Shown: positions 51,208 to 60,852 of the stretch, in pieces
Layout of the letters: every line of letters begins with the position of its first letter
Numbering within the stretch: the stretch's first letter is position 1
NCBI RefSeq assembly: GCF_043195135.1
Contig: NZ_JBAFWP010000020.1
DNA length: 64,000 nt
Reading direction: 5' to 3' (one strand)
Origin: NCEH01 sp043195135
GTDB lineage: Bacteria > Pseudomonadota > Alphaproteobacteria > Rhizobiales > Xanthobacteraceae
Program-made: the position numbers and the translations under genes
The notes under the pieces: model-generated
Seen by the model: only the letters and a program-made list of their open reading frames with translations
What the model was told of the DNA's origin: nothing
Database searches by the model: none

Positions 51208-51903
51208 ATGCTGAAGGTCGAGAACCTCGATCTCTATTACGGCGCCGCCCACACCCTGCGCAGCGTCTCGCTGGAGGCCATGCCGGGGCAGGTGACGTGC
51301 GTGCTCGGCCGCAACGGGGTCGGCAAAACCTCGCTGCTGCGCGCCATTGTCGGCCAGCGCGCCATCGCCGGCGGCTCGATAAATTTCGATGGCCGCGACA
51401 TCACCCGCCTGCCGACCCCGGACCGGGCCGCGCTCGGCATCGGCTTCGTGCCCCAGGGGCGGGAAGTGTTTCCGCTGCTGAGCGTGAAGGAGAATCTGGA
51501 GACCGGCTTCGCCCGTCTCGCCCGCAAGGACAAATATGTGCCGGACGAGATTTTCGAACTCTTCCCGGTGCTGAAATCCATGATGGGCCGGCGCGGCGGC
51601 GATCTGTCCGGCGGGCAGCAGCAGCAATTGGCCATCGGCCGCGCTCTGGTGACGCGTCCGCGCCTGCTGGTGCTGGACGAGCCGACCGAGGGCATCCAGC
51701 CGTCCATCATCAAGGACATCGGCCGCGCCATTTCCTATTTGCGCGACAAAGGGGATATGGCCATCGTACTGGTGGAGCAATATTTTGAGTTCGCCCGCGA
51801 TCTGGCCGACCGCTTTATCCTGATGGAGCGCGGCGAGGTGGTGGCGAGCGGGGACCGGAGCGGGCTTGATGGGGATGACGTCCGCCGCCTCATGGCGATC
51901 TGA
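51208..51903 (+). CDS. urtE: Urea ABC transporter ATP-binding protein UrtE
   Basis: A LivF-type ATPase of 231 residues with Walker A GRNGVGKTS, signature DLSGGQQQQLAIGRAL, Walker B RLLVLDEPTEGI and switch histidine position VLVEQYFEF, where glutamine replaces histidine as in other LivF/UrtE proteins. The ATG follows CGGAGACCTCCC. ureD begins inside or just after its 3' end, coupling transport to urease maturation. Confidence 0.95.
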   Translation: MLKVENLDLYYGAAHTLRSVSLEAMPGQVTCVLGRNGVGKTSLLRAIVGQRAIAGGSINFDGRDITRLPTPDRAALGIGFVPQGREVFPLLSVKENLETGFARLARKDKYVPDEIFELFPVLKSMMGRRGGDLSGGQQQQLAIGRALVTRPRLLVLDEPTEGIQPSIIKDIGRAISYLRDKGDMAIVLVEQYFEFARDLADRFILMERGEVVASGDRSGLDGDDVRRLMAI

Positions 51904-52738
51904 GGATTTGCCCCCGATTTTGGTGAAGAGCGCACCCAGGCGCCAGCGCAGCGTGGGCCGCCTGCGGCTCGTCGCAGCCGGCGCGGGCGGGCGCACGCAC
52001 CTGGTGGAGCTGGAGGAGCAAGGCGCGTTGCGCGGCCGCTTGCCGCGCAGCGACGGCGGCGACATGGAAGCCGTGATGGTGAATACCTCCGGCGGCGTCG
52101 CCTGCGGCGATACCTTCGCCGTCGAGATCGAGGCGCGCGAGGCTGCCCGGCTGACCGTGTCCACCCCCGCCGCGGAGAAGGTTTACCGGTCCGATGCCGA
52201 TGAGGCGTCGATCCATGTGCGGCTCATCGTCGGGCATGGCGCCGCCCTGCATTGGTTGCCGCAGGAAACAATCCTGTTCGACCAAGCCCGCCTGGCCCGC
52301 CGCTACGAGGTGGACCTTGCCCCCGTGAGCCAGTTCCTCGCGTTCGAGGCGCTGGTTCTGGGGCGCGCGGCGCGGGGCGAAATCATGTCCGGCGGACAGC
52401 TCACGGATCAGTGGCGGGTGCGGCGCGGCGGCGGCCTGATCTATGCCGACGCGCTGCGGCTGTCCGGCGCCATCGGCGCGCTTCTGGCCAAGCCCGCGAT
52501 CGCCAATGGCCGGCATGCGCTGGCGACCCTGCTCTATGTCGCGCCCGACGCCGAGGCGCGGATTGACGAGGTGCGCGCGGCATTGGAGTCCTGCGCCAGC
52601 GCGTGCGGGGCGAGCGCCTGGAATGGGCTTCTCGTGGTGCGCTGGCTCGCCGCCGACAGCGAGATGTTGCGGCGCGACGCCACCTCGTTTTTGATGAAAT
52701 TCCGGGGCGCGCCCTTGCCGCGCGTCTGGGCTTCCTGA
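51866..52738 (+). CDS. ureD: Urease accessory protein UreD
   Basis: A 290-residue scaffold protein that binds apo-urease and, with UreF and UreG, delivers nickel. Family segments include MVNTSGGVACGDTFAVEIEA, TPAAEKVYRSD, LHWLPQETILFDQARLARR and the late LLVVRWLAADSEMLRR. The start is uncertain: ATG 51866 overlaps urtE by 38 bp, while TTG 51908 or GTG 51923 would begin nearer the conserved part. The ureAB TTG follows 11 bases after the stop. Confidence 0.93.
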   Translation: MMGMTSAASWRSEDLPPILVKSAPRRQRSVGRLRLVAAGAGGRTHLVELEEQGALRGRLPRSDGGDMEAVMVNTSGGVACGDTFAVEIEAREAARLTVSTPAAEKVYRSDADEASIHVRLIVGHGAALHWLPQETILFDQARLARRYEVDLAPVSQFLAFEALVLGRAARGEIMSGGQLTDQWRVRRGGGLIYADALRLSGAIGALLAKPAIANGRHALATLLYVAPDAEARIDEVRAALESCASACGASAWNGLLVVRWLAADSEMLRRDATSFLMKFRGAPLPRVWAS

Positions 52739-52749
52739 GGAGATCGCTC

Positions 52750-53370
52750 TTGCTGCTCACGCCGCGCGAAAAGGACAAGCTGCTCATCGCCATGGCGGCC
52801 GAAGTGGCGCGCAAGCGCCTCGCCCGCGGGGTGAAGCTGAACTTCCCCGAGGCGGTGGCCCTGATCACCGATTTCGTGGTGGAAGGGGCGCGGGACGGGC
52901 GCACGGTGGCCGATCTCATGGCTGCCGGCGCCCATGTGCTCACCACCGATCAAGTGATGCCGGGCATCGCCGAGATGCTCCACGATATCCAGGTGGAGGC
53001 GACCTTTCCCGACGGCACCAAGCTCGTCACCGTGCACCATCCCATTCGGGGAGAAGCCTCCGACGACGTGCCGGGGGAGATCACCACCGCCCCGGGGCAG
53101 ATCGTGTTCAACGAAGGCGCGGAACGGGTCGCGCTCACGGTCGCGAACACCGGCGACCGGCCGATCCAGGTCGGCAGCCATTACCACTTCTTCGAGACCA
53201 ATCCAGCGCTCGCGTTCGACCGCGACAAGGCGCGCGGCATGCGCCTCGACATCGCCGCCGGCACCGCCGTGCGCTTCGAGCCGGGCGCAACGCGGGAGGT
53301 CACGCTGGTGCCGTTCGGCGGCAAGCGCGAAGTGTTCGGCTTCCGGGCTGCGGTCTCGGGAAAATTGTAA
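52750..53370 (+). CDS. ureA: Urease gamma-beta fusion subunit (UreA-UreB)
   Basis: One 206-residue polypeptide carries both small urease subunits. Residues 1-100 are the gamma subunit (LTPREKDKLLIAMAAEVARK ... DGTKLVTVHHPI) and residues about 103-206 the beta subunit (PGEITTAPGQI ... VGSHYHFFETNPAL ... FGGKREVFGF). Most bacteria encode them separately; a fusion is known from Helicobacter and some others. The start is TTG at 52750 with AGGAG seven bases upstream; the gamma family always begins at this point. ureC follows after 87 bp. Confidence 0.94.
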   Translation: MLLTPREKDKLLIAMAAEVARKRLARGVKLNFPEAVALITDFVVEGARDGRTVADLMAAGAHVLTTDQVMPGIAEMLHDIQVEATFPDGTKLVTVHHPIRGEASDDVPGEITTAPGQIVFNEGAERVALTVANTGDRPIQVGSHYHFFETNPALAFDRDKARGMRLDIAAGTAVRFEPGATREVTLVPFGGKREVFGFRAAVSGKL

Positions 53371-53457
53371 CCCCCGCCCGCCGGCATTCAACGGCCTGAA
53401 CGGCCGGATCATCGCCTTCAATGAACCGGCACCATCGGTTCTGACTAGGATGAGCCC

Positions 53458-55176
53458 ATGTCCACCCCCGCCCATCTGCCCCGTTCCGCCTATGCCCACA
53501 TGTTCGGCCCCACCACCGGCGACAAGATCCGCCTCGCCGACACCTCCCTGGTGATCGAGGTGGAAAAGGACTTCACCACCTATGGCGAGGAGGTGAAGTT
53601 CGGCGGCGGCAAGGTGATCCGCGATGGCATGGGCCAGAGCCAGGTCACCAATGCCGATGGTGCGGTGGATACGGTCATCACCAATGCGGTGGTGCTGGAC
53701 CATTGGGGCGTGGTGAAATGCGACGTGGGCCTTTCCGGCGGCCGCATCGTGAAGCTCGGCAAGGCCGGCAATCCCGACGTGCAGGGCGGGGTGGACATCA
53801 TCATCGGCCCCGGCACCGAGGTGATCGCCGGCGAGGGCAAGATCCTCACCGCCGGCGGTTTCGACAGCCACATTCATTTCATCTGCCCGCAGCAGATCGA
53901 GGAGGCGCTGGCCTCCGGCGTCACCACCATGCTAGGCGGCGGAACCGGGCCGGCCACCGGCACCTTCGCCACCACCTGCACGCCCGGCCCCTGGCACATC
54001 GCCCGCATGATCGAGGCGGCGGACGCCTTTCCGATGAACCTCGCCTTCGCCGGCAAGGGCAATGCCTCCCTGCCGGCTTCGCTGGAGGAGATGGTGCGGG
54101 CGGGCGCCTGCGCGCTGAAGCTTCATGAGGATTGGGGCACGACGCCCGCCGCCATCGATTGCTGCCTTTCGGTGGCGGACGCCTTCGACGTGCAGGTGAT
54201 GATCCATTCCGACACGCTGAACGAGAGCGGCTTTGTCGAGGACACCATCGCCGCCTTCAAGGGGCGCACCATCCACGCCTTCCACACCGAAGGCGCGGGC
54301 GGCGGGCATGCCCCCGACATCATCAAGGTGGCAGGCCTGCCGAACGTGCTGCCGTCCTCCACCAATCCGACCCGGCCCTATACCCGCAACACCATCGACG
54401 AGCATCTCGACATGCTCATGGTGTGCCACCATCTCGACCCGTCCATCGCCGAGGACCTCGCTTTCGCGGAAAGCCGCATCCGCAAGGAGACCATTGCGGC
54501 GGAAGACATTCTCCACGATCTCGGCGCCCTCTCCATGATGAGTTCGGACAGCCAGGCCATGGGCCGCGTGGGCGAGGTGGTGATCCGCACCTGGCAGACC
54601 GCCGACAAGATGAAGCGCCAGCGCGGCGCCCTGCCGGGCGAGCGGGGCGACAACGACAATCTGCGTGCCCGCCGCTATATCGCGAAATACACCATCAATC
54701 CCGCCATCGCCCATGGCATGTCGAAGCACATCGGCTCGGTCGAGGCGGGCAAGCTCGCCGACCTCGTGCTCTGGTCGCCGGCGTTCTTCGGCGTGAAGCC
54801 GGATCTGGTGCTGAAGGGCGGGGTGATCGCGGTCGCCCAGATGGGCGATCCGAACGCCTCCATTCCCACCCCGCAGCCGGTGCATTATCGCCCCATGTTC
54901 GGCGCCTATGGGCGGGCGCGGACGGGCTCTTCGCTGACTTTCGTTTCCAAGGCGGCGATCGAGGACGGGCTGGCGGCGAGGCTCCAGGTGGCCAAGCAAT
55001 TGGTGGCGGTGGAAAATGTGCGCGGCGGCATAGGCAAGAAGGATATGGTGCTGAACGACGCGACGCCCCATATCGAGGTGGACGCCGAGACCTATGACGT
55101 GCGCGCGGACGGGGAATTGCTCGTCTGCGAGCCGGCGGAGGTTCTCCCCATGGCCCAGCGCTATTTCCTGTTCTGA
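53458..55176 (+). CDS. ureC: Urease alpha (catalytic) subunit
   Basis: The 572-residue subunit with the bi-nickel active site that hydrolyses urea to ammonia and CO2. Nickel ligands are in place: His138 and His140 (DSHIHFICPQQ), the carbamylated Lys221 (ACALKLHEDWG), His250, His276 and Asp364 by homology to the Klebsiella enzyme, offset by four. The flap with MVCHHLDPSIAEDLAFAES includes the catalytic histidine. The N-terminal MSTPAHLPRSAYAHMFGPTT is standard. Length and motifs indicate an active enzyme. Confidence 0.97.
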   Translation: MSTPAHLPRSAYAHMFGPTTGDKIRLADTSLVIEVEKDFTTYGEEVKFGGGKVIRDGMGQSQVTNADGAVDTVITNAVVLDHWGVVKCDVGLSGGRIVKLGKAGNPDVQGGVDIIIGPGTEVIAGEGKILTAGGFDSHIHFICPQQIEEALASGVTTMLGGGTGPATGTFATTCTPGPWHIARMIEAADAFPMNLAFAGKGNASLPASLEEMVRAGACALKLHEDWGTTPAAIDCCLSVADAFDVQVMIHSDTLNESGFVEDTIAAFKGRTIHAFHTEGAGGGHAPDIIKVAGLPNVLPSSTNPTRPYTRNTIDEHLDMLMVCHHLDPSIAEDLAFAESRIRKETIAAEDILHDLGALSMMSSDSQAMGRVGEVVIRTWQTADKMKRQRGALPGERGDNDNLRARRYIAKYTINPAIAHGMSKHIGSVEAGKLADLVLWSPAFFGVKPDLVLKGGVIAVAQMGDPNASIPTPQPVHYRPMFGAYGRARTGSSLTFVSKAAIEDGLAARLQVAKQLVAVENVRGGIGKKDMVLNDATPHIEVDAETYDVRADGELLVCEPAEVLPMAQRYFLF

Positions 55177-55185
55177 GGTTTTCCC

Positions 55186-55983
55186 ATGCTCCGAGCCACC
55201 ACCGTCGTTCGCCGTCCTGCTGTCCGCGAGGAGAAGGTGGTGGACACCATCCTGCTCGATCATCAGGCCCGGCATCGCCGCCGCGTCGCCATGACCGGCG
55301 CCAAGGGCCTGGAATTCCTGCTGGATCTGGAAAAAGCGACGCTGCTGGATCACGGCGATGCGCTGAAGCTGGAGGACGGCTCGCTGGTGCGGGTCGAAGC
55401 GGCGCCCGAGAAGCTGATCGAGGTGCGCACGGGCAGTCCGCTGCGTCTGATGAAGGTGGGCTGGCACCTGGGCAACCGCCATGTGCCGACCGAGATCACC
55501 GAGGACGCGCTCTATATCGCCTATGACCATGTGCTGGTGGAGATGGTGCGCGGCCTTGGCGCCAGCGCCGCCCCGGTGCTGCGTCCGTTCCGCCCCGAGC
55601 GCGGCGCCTATGAGGCGGCGGAGGCCCATGGGCACGGCCACGATCATGGGCATTCCCATGACCACGAGCACGAGCATGCGGGCCATGACCATCATGCGCA
55701 TGAGCATCACGCTCATGCCGAGGCGCACGCGGGCGCGCAGGCCTGCGGCTGCGGCCACGACCACGGGCATGATCACAGCCACGGCCATGCCCATCACGAC
55801 GCCGGCCACGATCACACCCACACGGATCATGCGCATCATGATCACGGGCACCACGGCGCAGCCTCGGCCGCGTCCGCCAGCGCCTCCGCTAGCGCCTCCG
55901 CCCATGTGCATGGCCCAGAGTGCGGCCACGACCATTCCCACGATCAGTCCCACGGCGGGGATCCGTCCCATCGCCATGGCTGA
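55186..55983 (+). CDS. ureE: Urease accessory nickel metallochaperone UreE with very long His-rich tail
   Basis: UreE binds Ni2+ and hands it to the UreDFG complex. Residues 1-145 are the usual peptide-binding and metal-binding core (GWHLGNRHVPTEI, DHVLVEMVRGLGA). About 118 residues follow that are mostly His, Asp, Gly and Ala, with some 42 histidines, a CGCGH motif and a further ECGHDH near the end, split by an Ala/Ser linker. E. coli/Klebsiella-type tails are about 15 residues, so this is unusually long and likely serves nickel storage. The ureF start overlaps by eight bases. Confidence 0.95.
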   Translation: MLRATTVVRRPAVREEKVVDTILLDHQARHRRRVAMTGAKGLEFLLDLEKATLLDHGDALKLEDGSLVRVEAAPEKLIEVRTGSPLRLMKVGWHLGNRHVPTEITEDALYIAYDHVLVEMVRGLGASAAPVLRPFRPERGAYEAAEAHGHGHDHGHSHDHEHEHAGHDHHAHEHHAHAEAHAGAQACGCGHDHGHDHSHGHAHHDAGHDHTHTDHAHHDHGHHGAASAASASASASASAHVHGPECGHDHSHDQSHGGDPSHRHG

Positions 55984-56679
55984 TCCTGCCGACGCCCCGC
56001 AGACCGGGCCGGCCGATAGTCTCCCGCTGCTGGTGTGGCTGTCCCCCGCCTTTCCGGTGGGCGCCTATGCCTATTCCCATGCCCTGGAATGGGCCGTGGA
56101 AGCCGGTGACATCCGCGCCGAGGCGAGCCTTGCCGACTGGCTGGAAACCCTGCTGTTCCACGGCTTGGGCCGCAACGACGGCATCCTGTTCGCCCAGGCG
56201 ATGGCGGCCGCCGGGGAGGGCGACAGTGTGCGGCTGGTCGAGGTGAACGCGCTCGCCGTTGCGCTCGCGCCTTCGGCCGAACTGCGGCTGGAGACCTGCC
56301 AGCAAGGCCGCAGCTTTCTCGATGCGGTCTGCGCCGCCTGGCGGGAACCGGGGCTGCTCGCGCAGGCTGCCCTGCTCGATGGCGAAATCGCCTATCCCGT
56401 CGCGGTGGGCCTTGCCGCCGCCGCCCATGGCGTGCCCGCCGCGCCCGCGCTCGAGGCTTTCCTCCTGGCGATGATGCAGAATCTGGTGTCCGCCGCGATC
56501 CGCCTCGCGCCCATCGGCCAGACCGCGGGCACGCGGGTGGTGGCCGCCCTGGCGCCCAAGGTGCGGGGGCTTGCAGCGCAGGTGCGCACGCTCACGCTGG
56601 ACGATCTCGGCAGCGCGACCTTCCGGGCCGATCTCGGCTCGTTTCGACACGAAACCCAATATACGAGGCTGTTCCGCTC

Positions 56680-56683
<4 letters not shown>
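55976..56683 (+). CDS. ureF: Urease accessory protein UreF
   Basis: A 235-residue all-helical GTPase-activating partner of UreG in urease maturation. Typical segments are LLVWLSPAFPVGAYAYSHAL, LLFHGLGRNDGILFAQA, SAAIRLAPIGQTAGTRVV and a C-terminus with RHETQYTRLFRS. The start lies inside the end of ureE and the stop overlaps the ureG start (ATGA), so ureE-F-G are translationally linked. Confidence 0.95.
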
Positions 56684-57303
<620 letters not shown>

Positions 57304-57354
57304 CCTTCGTGTTCGCCGGGGCGGCGGGAGAGAAATCTTATATGTCCTAAGGCC

Positions 57355-57756
57355 TTAGCGGGCGATGCGGGGGAGCGTCCGGGCGCCGAGCAGCAGCCCG
57401 GAGACGGCGGCGATCACGCCTGCCTCCAGATAGGGCTTGTGGAGAACGGGCACCGCGCGCAGGTGCGGGGGCAGGCGCGAATCCTCCCCGTAACCGCTGC
57501 AAAACAAAAGGGGAATCCCCCGGGCGAACAGGATTTCCGCGGCCGGCAGCACGTCCACGCCGTAGAGGTTGCGGTCCAGGATGGCGGCATCGAGCGGCAG
57601 GGCGCGGGCGGCCTCAAGGGTCTGGTCCAGCGTGGCCATGGGGCCGATGACGGTACAATCATGCTGCAACAGGGCATCCTCCAGAAGGAGCCCCACCAGC
57701 ACTTCGTCCTCGGCCACGAGGATGCGCTTGCCCGACAAATTCATGTTTAAAGCCAC
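57355..57756 (-). CDS. Single-domain response regulator
   Basis: A 133-residue receiver domain without output domain. Acidic residues Glu16/Asp17 (VAEDEVLVG), phospho-acceptor Asp61 (AAILDRNLYG), the conserved Thr/Ser position in LLFCSGYGED and Lys in LHKPYLEA are present. Similar lone receivers are frequent in Hyphomicrobiales and often act beside HWE-family kinases or in the general stress response; no kinase is nearby. ATG 57744 (MNLSGKRILV) is an alternative start. Confidence 0.88.
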   Translation of the reverse strand: MALNMNLSGKRILVAEDEVLVGLLLEDALLQHDCTVIGPMATLDQTLEAARALPLDAAILDRNLYGVDVLPAAEILFARGIPLLFCSGYGEDSRLPPHLRAVPVLHKPYLEAGVIAAVSGLLLGARTLPRIAR

Positions 57757-57931
57757 CCCTCAGCACATCTCCGCAGCGCTAAACGGTGAATTCGGCAAAA
57801 TGTTCCGTCACGAATGAATCCGCCGAAAATGACTCAGCCGGAAATGAAAATGCGCGCCACCCGCCGGCAGCGCGCATATTCCACATCTCGAAAAAGTAAA
57901 ACGATCCGCGCAAACCGCCGCCGGGGAGGGG

Positions 57932-58501
57932 TCAGTCCTTGGCGCGTTCCACATAGGAGGCGTCGGCGGTCATCACCACCACGCGGGTGCCGGTGGCGAC
58001 GTGGGGCGGCACCATGGTGCGCACGCCGTTGGAGAGCATGGCCGGCTTATAAGAGGAGGAGGCGGTCTGCCCCTTCACGGTCGGCTCGGTGTCGACGATT
58101 TCCAGCGTCACGCGCTGCGGCAGCTCGATGGCGATGGCGACGCCGTTGTGCATGGAGACCATGCATTCCATGCCTTCCTGGAGATAGACCGCCATGTCGC
58201 CGAGCACGTCCTTCGGCACGGTGATCTGGTCGTAATTCTCCGGGTTCATGAAGGTGTAGCCGTCGCTGTCCTGGTAGAGATAGGTGTGCGGACGGTCTTC
58301 CACATAGGCGCGCTCCACCTGCTCGGTGGTGCGATAGCGCTCGGAGATCTTCACGCCGTCGGAAATGCGGCGCATGTCCATCTGGGTGACGGGCGTGCCC
58401 TTGCCGGGATGGATGTTCTCGGCGCTCAGGATGACGTAGAGCTTGTCGTCGATTTCGACCACATTGCCTTTGCGCAGAGAGCTGGCGATGACCTTGACCA
58501 C
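57932..58501 (-). CDS. efp: Translation elongation factor P
   Basis: Relieves ribosome stalling at consecutive prolines. The 189-residue product has three beta-barrel domains; the modification site Lys34 lies in ENIHPGKGTPV, and QTASSSYKPAMLSNG and VPPHVATGTRVVVMTADASY mark domain III. The start is GTG 58501 (MVKVIASSLRKG) with GAGGAAG upstream; the open frame extends further but without similarity. Divergent from epmA, whose product adds lysine to Lys34. Confidence 0.96.
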   Translation of the reverse strand: MVKVIASSLRKGNVVEIDDKLYVILSAENIHPGKGTPVTQMDMRRISDGVKISERYRTTEQVERAYVEDRPHTYLYQDSDGYTFMNPENYDQITVPKDVLGDMAVYLQEGMECMVSMHNGVAIAIELPQRVTLEIVDTEPTVKGQTASSSYKPAMLSNGVRTMVPPHVATGTRVVVMTADASYVERAKD

Positions 58502-58585
58502 GGTGTTTCTTCCTCGAACGGCTTGGGGCGCCCGGGCGCCCTTGATCGGGGCGCAACATAGCGATCTTCTCGCTTTTCGCCACCC

Positions 58586-59689
58586 TTGCCGGCTGCTTTT
58601 GTGCGCCGATGCAAGTGTTTTTCCGCGCGGCCCACAGCTTTGAGCGCCCCGTCCTCCCCCTGGTGGAGCCCGGATCGCCACCAGGATCGGCGCCCCTTCC
58701 TCGCCGCCCGTGGCCGCATCACGAAGGCGATCCGCGCCCATTTCGAGGCCGAGGGCTTCACGGAGGTGGAGACCCCCATCCTCCAGATCTCGCCCGGCAA
58801 CGAGGCGCATCTGCACGCGTTTTCAACCACTTGGCGCGCGCCGGATGGAGCGTTGACGCCTCTTTTCCTGCGCACCTCGCCCGAGTTCACGGCCAAGAAG
58901 CTGCTGGCGGCGGGGGAGACGCGCATCTTCGAACTGGCGCGCGTGTTTCGCGATCGCGAGCGGGGGGCCACCCACCATCCCGAATTCACCATGCTGGAAT
59001 GGTATCGGGCGGGGGAACCCTATGAAACCCTGATGGAGGATTGCGCCGCGCTCCTGGCGCTCGCGGCGCGGGCGGGGGGCGTCGCGCGCTTTTCCTGGCG
59101 CGGACAGGAGTGCGACCCGTTCGCGCCGCCCGAGCGGCTCACTCTGGTGGAGGCGTTCGCCCGCCATGCCGGCATCGCCCTTTCGCCCTTGCTGGCGGCG
59201 CCGGGGCAGGAGCCGCAGGCGGCCCCCCTGGCGCAGGCGGCGCGCGCGGCCGGGGTGCGGGTGGCGGAGGACGACACCTGGGCGGACATCTTCTCCAAGG
59301 TGCTGGTGGAGCGCGTCGAGCCCCATCTTGGCCGGGGGCGGGCGACGCTTTTGTGCGAATACCCCACCAGCGAGGCGGCGCTGGCCCGGCCGAAGCCCGC
59401 CGACCCGCGCGTCGCCGAGCGGTTCGAGCTTTATGCCTGCGGGGTGGAACTGGCCAATGCCTTCGGCGAACTGACCGACCCGCACGAGCAGCGCCGGCGC
59501 TTCGAGGTGGAGATGGCGGAAAAGGCCCGCCTCTATGGCGAGCGCTATCCCCTGGACGAAGGTTTTTTGGCCGCCCTCGCCCTCATGCCCCCCGCCAGCG
59601 GCTGCGCCCTGGGGCTGGACCGCCTGGCGATGCTGGCGAGCGGCGCGCGCAGCGTGGACGATGTGCTGTGGGCGCCGGTGGAGGTTTGA
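58586..59689 (+). CDS. epmA: EF-P--(R)-beta-lysine ligase EpmA (GenX/PoxA)
   Basis: A lysyl-tRNA synthetase paralogue lacking the anticodon domain that attaches beta-lysine to EF-P. Class II motifs are visible: motif 1 region FEAEGFTEVETPILQISPGN, motif 2 FLRTSPEFTAKKLLAAG ... RVFRDRERGATHHPEFTMLE, and motif 3 SGCALGLDRLAML. From 58586 the product would have 367 residues, about 30 more than usual; TTG 58640, just before SAPSSPWWSPDRH, is the likely true start but no ribosome site decides it. Divergent from efp across a short promoter gap. Confidence 0.92.
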   Translation: MPAAFVRRCKCFSARPTALSAPSSPWWSPDRHQDRRPFLAARGRITKAIRAHFEAEGFTEVETPILQISPGNEAHLHAFSTTWRAPDGALTPLFLRTSPEFTAKKLLAAGETRIFELARVFRDRERGATHHPEFTMLEWYRAGEPYETLMEDCAALLALAARAGGVARFSWRGQECDPFAPPERLTLVEAFARHAGIALSPLLAAPGQEPQAAPLAQAARAAGVRVAEDDTWADIFSKVLVERVEPHLGRGRATLLCEYPTSEAALARPKPADPRVAERFELYACGVELANAFGELTDPHEQRRRFEVEMAEKARLYGERYPLDEGFLAALALMPPASGCALGLDRLAMLASGARSVDDVLWAPVEV

Positions 59690-59727
59690 GGGGGGAGGAG
59701 GGAATACAATGAACATAACCTGTCAAT

Positions 59728-60852
59728 TTAATGATCGAGTATCAAATTAAATTTCCCGAAAAATTCTGTTTCAAGTTTTAATTTTTGATAAATATTTAAT
59801 TTGGCATTGTATTGTGCCAGTGCTAAATATTTTCCACTTATCGATCTTCCGTCAAAAGACATTGCGGCCTTTATAAAAAGGTCGCCTGATAGATCGCATT
59901 CCGCCTCCGTAAGTCCGCCGAACAACGTTCGGGGCATCATTGCTCCTTTGGATACGGAAAAGTCCTTAGTCGATTCAAAAATTGTCGGGTTTGTTTCATT
60001 TTTCGATAAAAATTCGTCAGCCGTTGCAAAAAATGCATGATCAATCCCCATCATTTTCATGGCAGCATCATTTTCTTTTGTAACACCTCTAAAATACATG
60101 TCGGCGACAATGCGCCCATCTTCCATACGTTCAATATTTCCATCTGTAACCTGTAAATCAAAGTGAGTCTTAAGAAGGTCTAATTGTTGAGTCATTGTAG
60201 AAAATTCTGGAATGAGCGATATCATTTCATCGGTTATTTTTTCGTCATTCAAATATATTGTATAGTAATAATCCGATAAATTGTATTGACCAGATCGTAA
60301 GCGGGCTGAAGAGCTTAGTCCGTCGCAGAGTTTCAATTTTTTATCGAATCTGATCGCGCAATTTTTTTCGAGTGATTTGGGGGACAAAATATTTTCTAAC
60401 TCATGAAATTTGTCGTTAATTTTGGAAATCGCAATAGATGTTATTGGGTCCGCATTCGGCCCTGAAAGGGTTCCGTAGATTTTTATTTCTATTCCATTGC
60501 ATAATATGAAGAAATTTGCTCCCACTTGGGCGTGGGAAGCGTACGAGTGAGCCTGTTCCACCTCTAGTTTTGTTATTGGCACTCGGCCAGCTTTGGCTTC
60601 GACAATGAAGCTACCGCGAGCGCCTTTCAAGCCGGCCCGATAATCGGGAAAGCCAAGAGGTAGATCCTTTTTAGGGGATCTCCCGCCAATATGAAAATAG
60701 GGGTATTCAAGTTTCTCTTCTAAAAAAAGATAGACATCTTCGCTGTCGGGATAGCCTAAATGTCTGAGTATCGGATCAATAATATGAAACCGGATCTCTG
60801 CTTCTTTGTATTTTGGTGCATTTTCGAGAGTATTCTTTTTGATAATTTCCAT
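59728..60852 (-). CDS. AT-rich stand-alone HsdR N-terminal-like (PD-(D/E)xK) protein
   Basis: A 374-residue protein whose first ~150 residues match the HsdR_N nuclease pattern: EAEIRFHIIDPILRHLGY with Glu19, FPDYRAGLKG with Asp70, and SFIVEAKAGRVPI with Glu85 and Lys87, then ILCNGIEIKIYG. The remaining 220 residues form no domain I recognise. Codon use is strikingly AT-rich compared with every neighbour, so recent acquisition is likely. No helicase, methylase or specificity gene accompanies it. It sits directly after epmA. Nuclease activity and defence role are inference. Confidence 0.75.
   Translation of the reverse strand: MEIIKKNTLENAPKYKEAEIRFHIIDPILRHLGYPDSEDVYLFLEEKLEYPYFHIGGRSPKKDLPLGFPDYRAGLKGARGSFIVEAKAGRVPITKLEVEQAHSYASHAQVGANFFILCNGIEIKIYGTLSGPNADPITSIAISKINDKFHELENILSPKSLEKNCAIRFDKKLKLCDGLSSSARLRSGQYNLSDYYYTIYLNDEKITDEMISLIPEFSTMTQQLDLLKTHFDLQVTDGNIERMEDGRIVADMYFRGVTKENDAAMKMMGIDHAFFATADEFLSKNETNPTIFESTKDFSVSKGAMMPRTLFGGLTEAECDLSGDLFIKAAMSFDGRSISGKYLALAQYNAKLNIYQKLKLETEFFGKFNLILDH

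Noticed and set aside
57814..58224. Arg-rich plus-strand open frame overlapping efp.
   Set aside because: Composition is that of a frame shadow (Arg, Trp, Ser runs), and it lies opposite the well-conserved efp gene.
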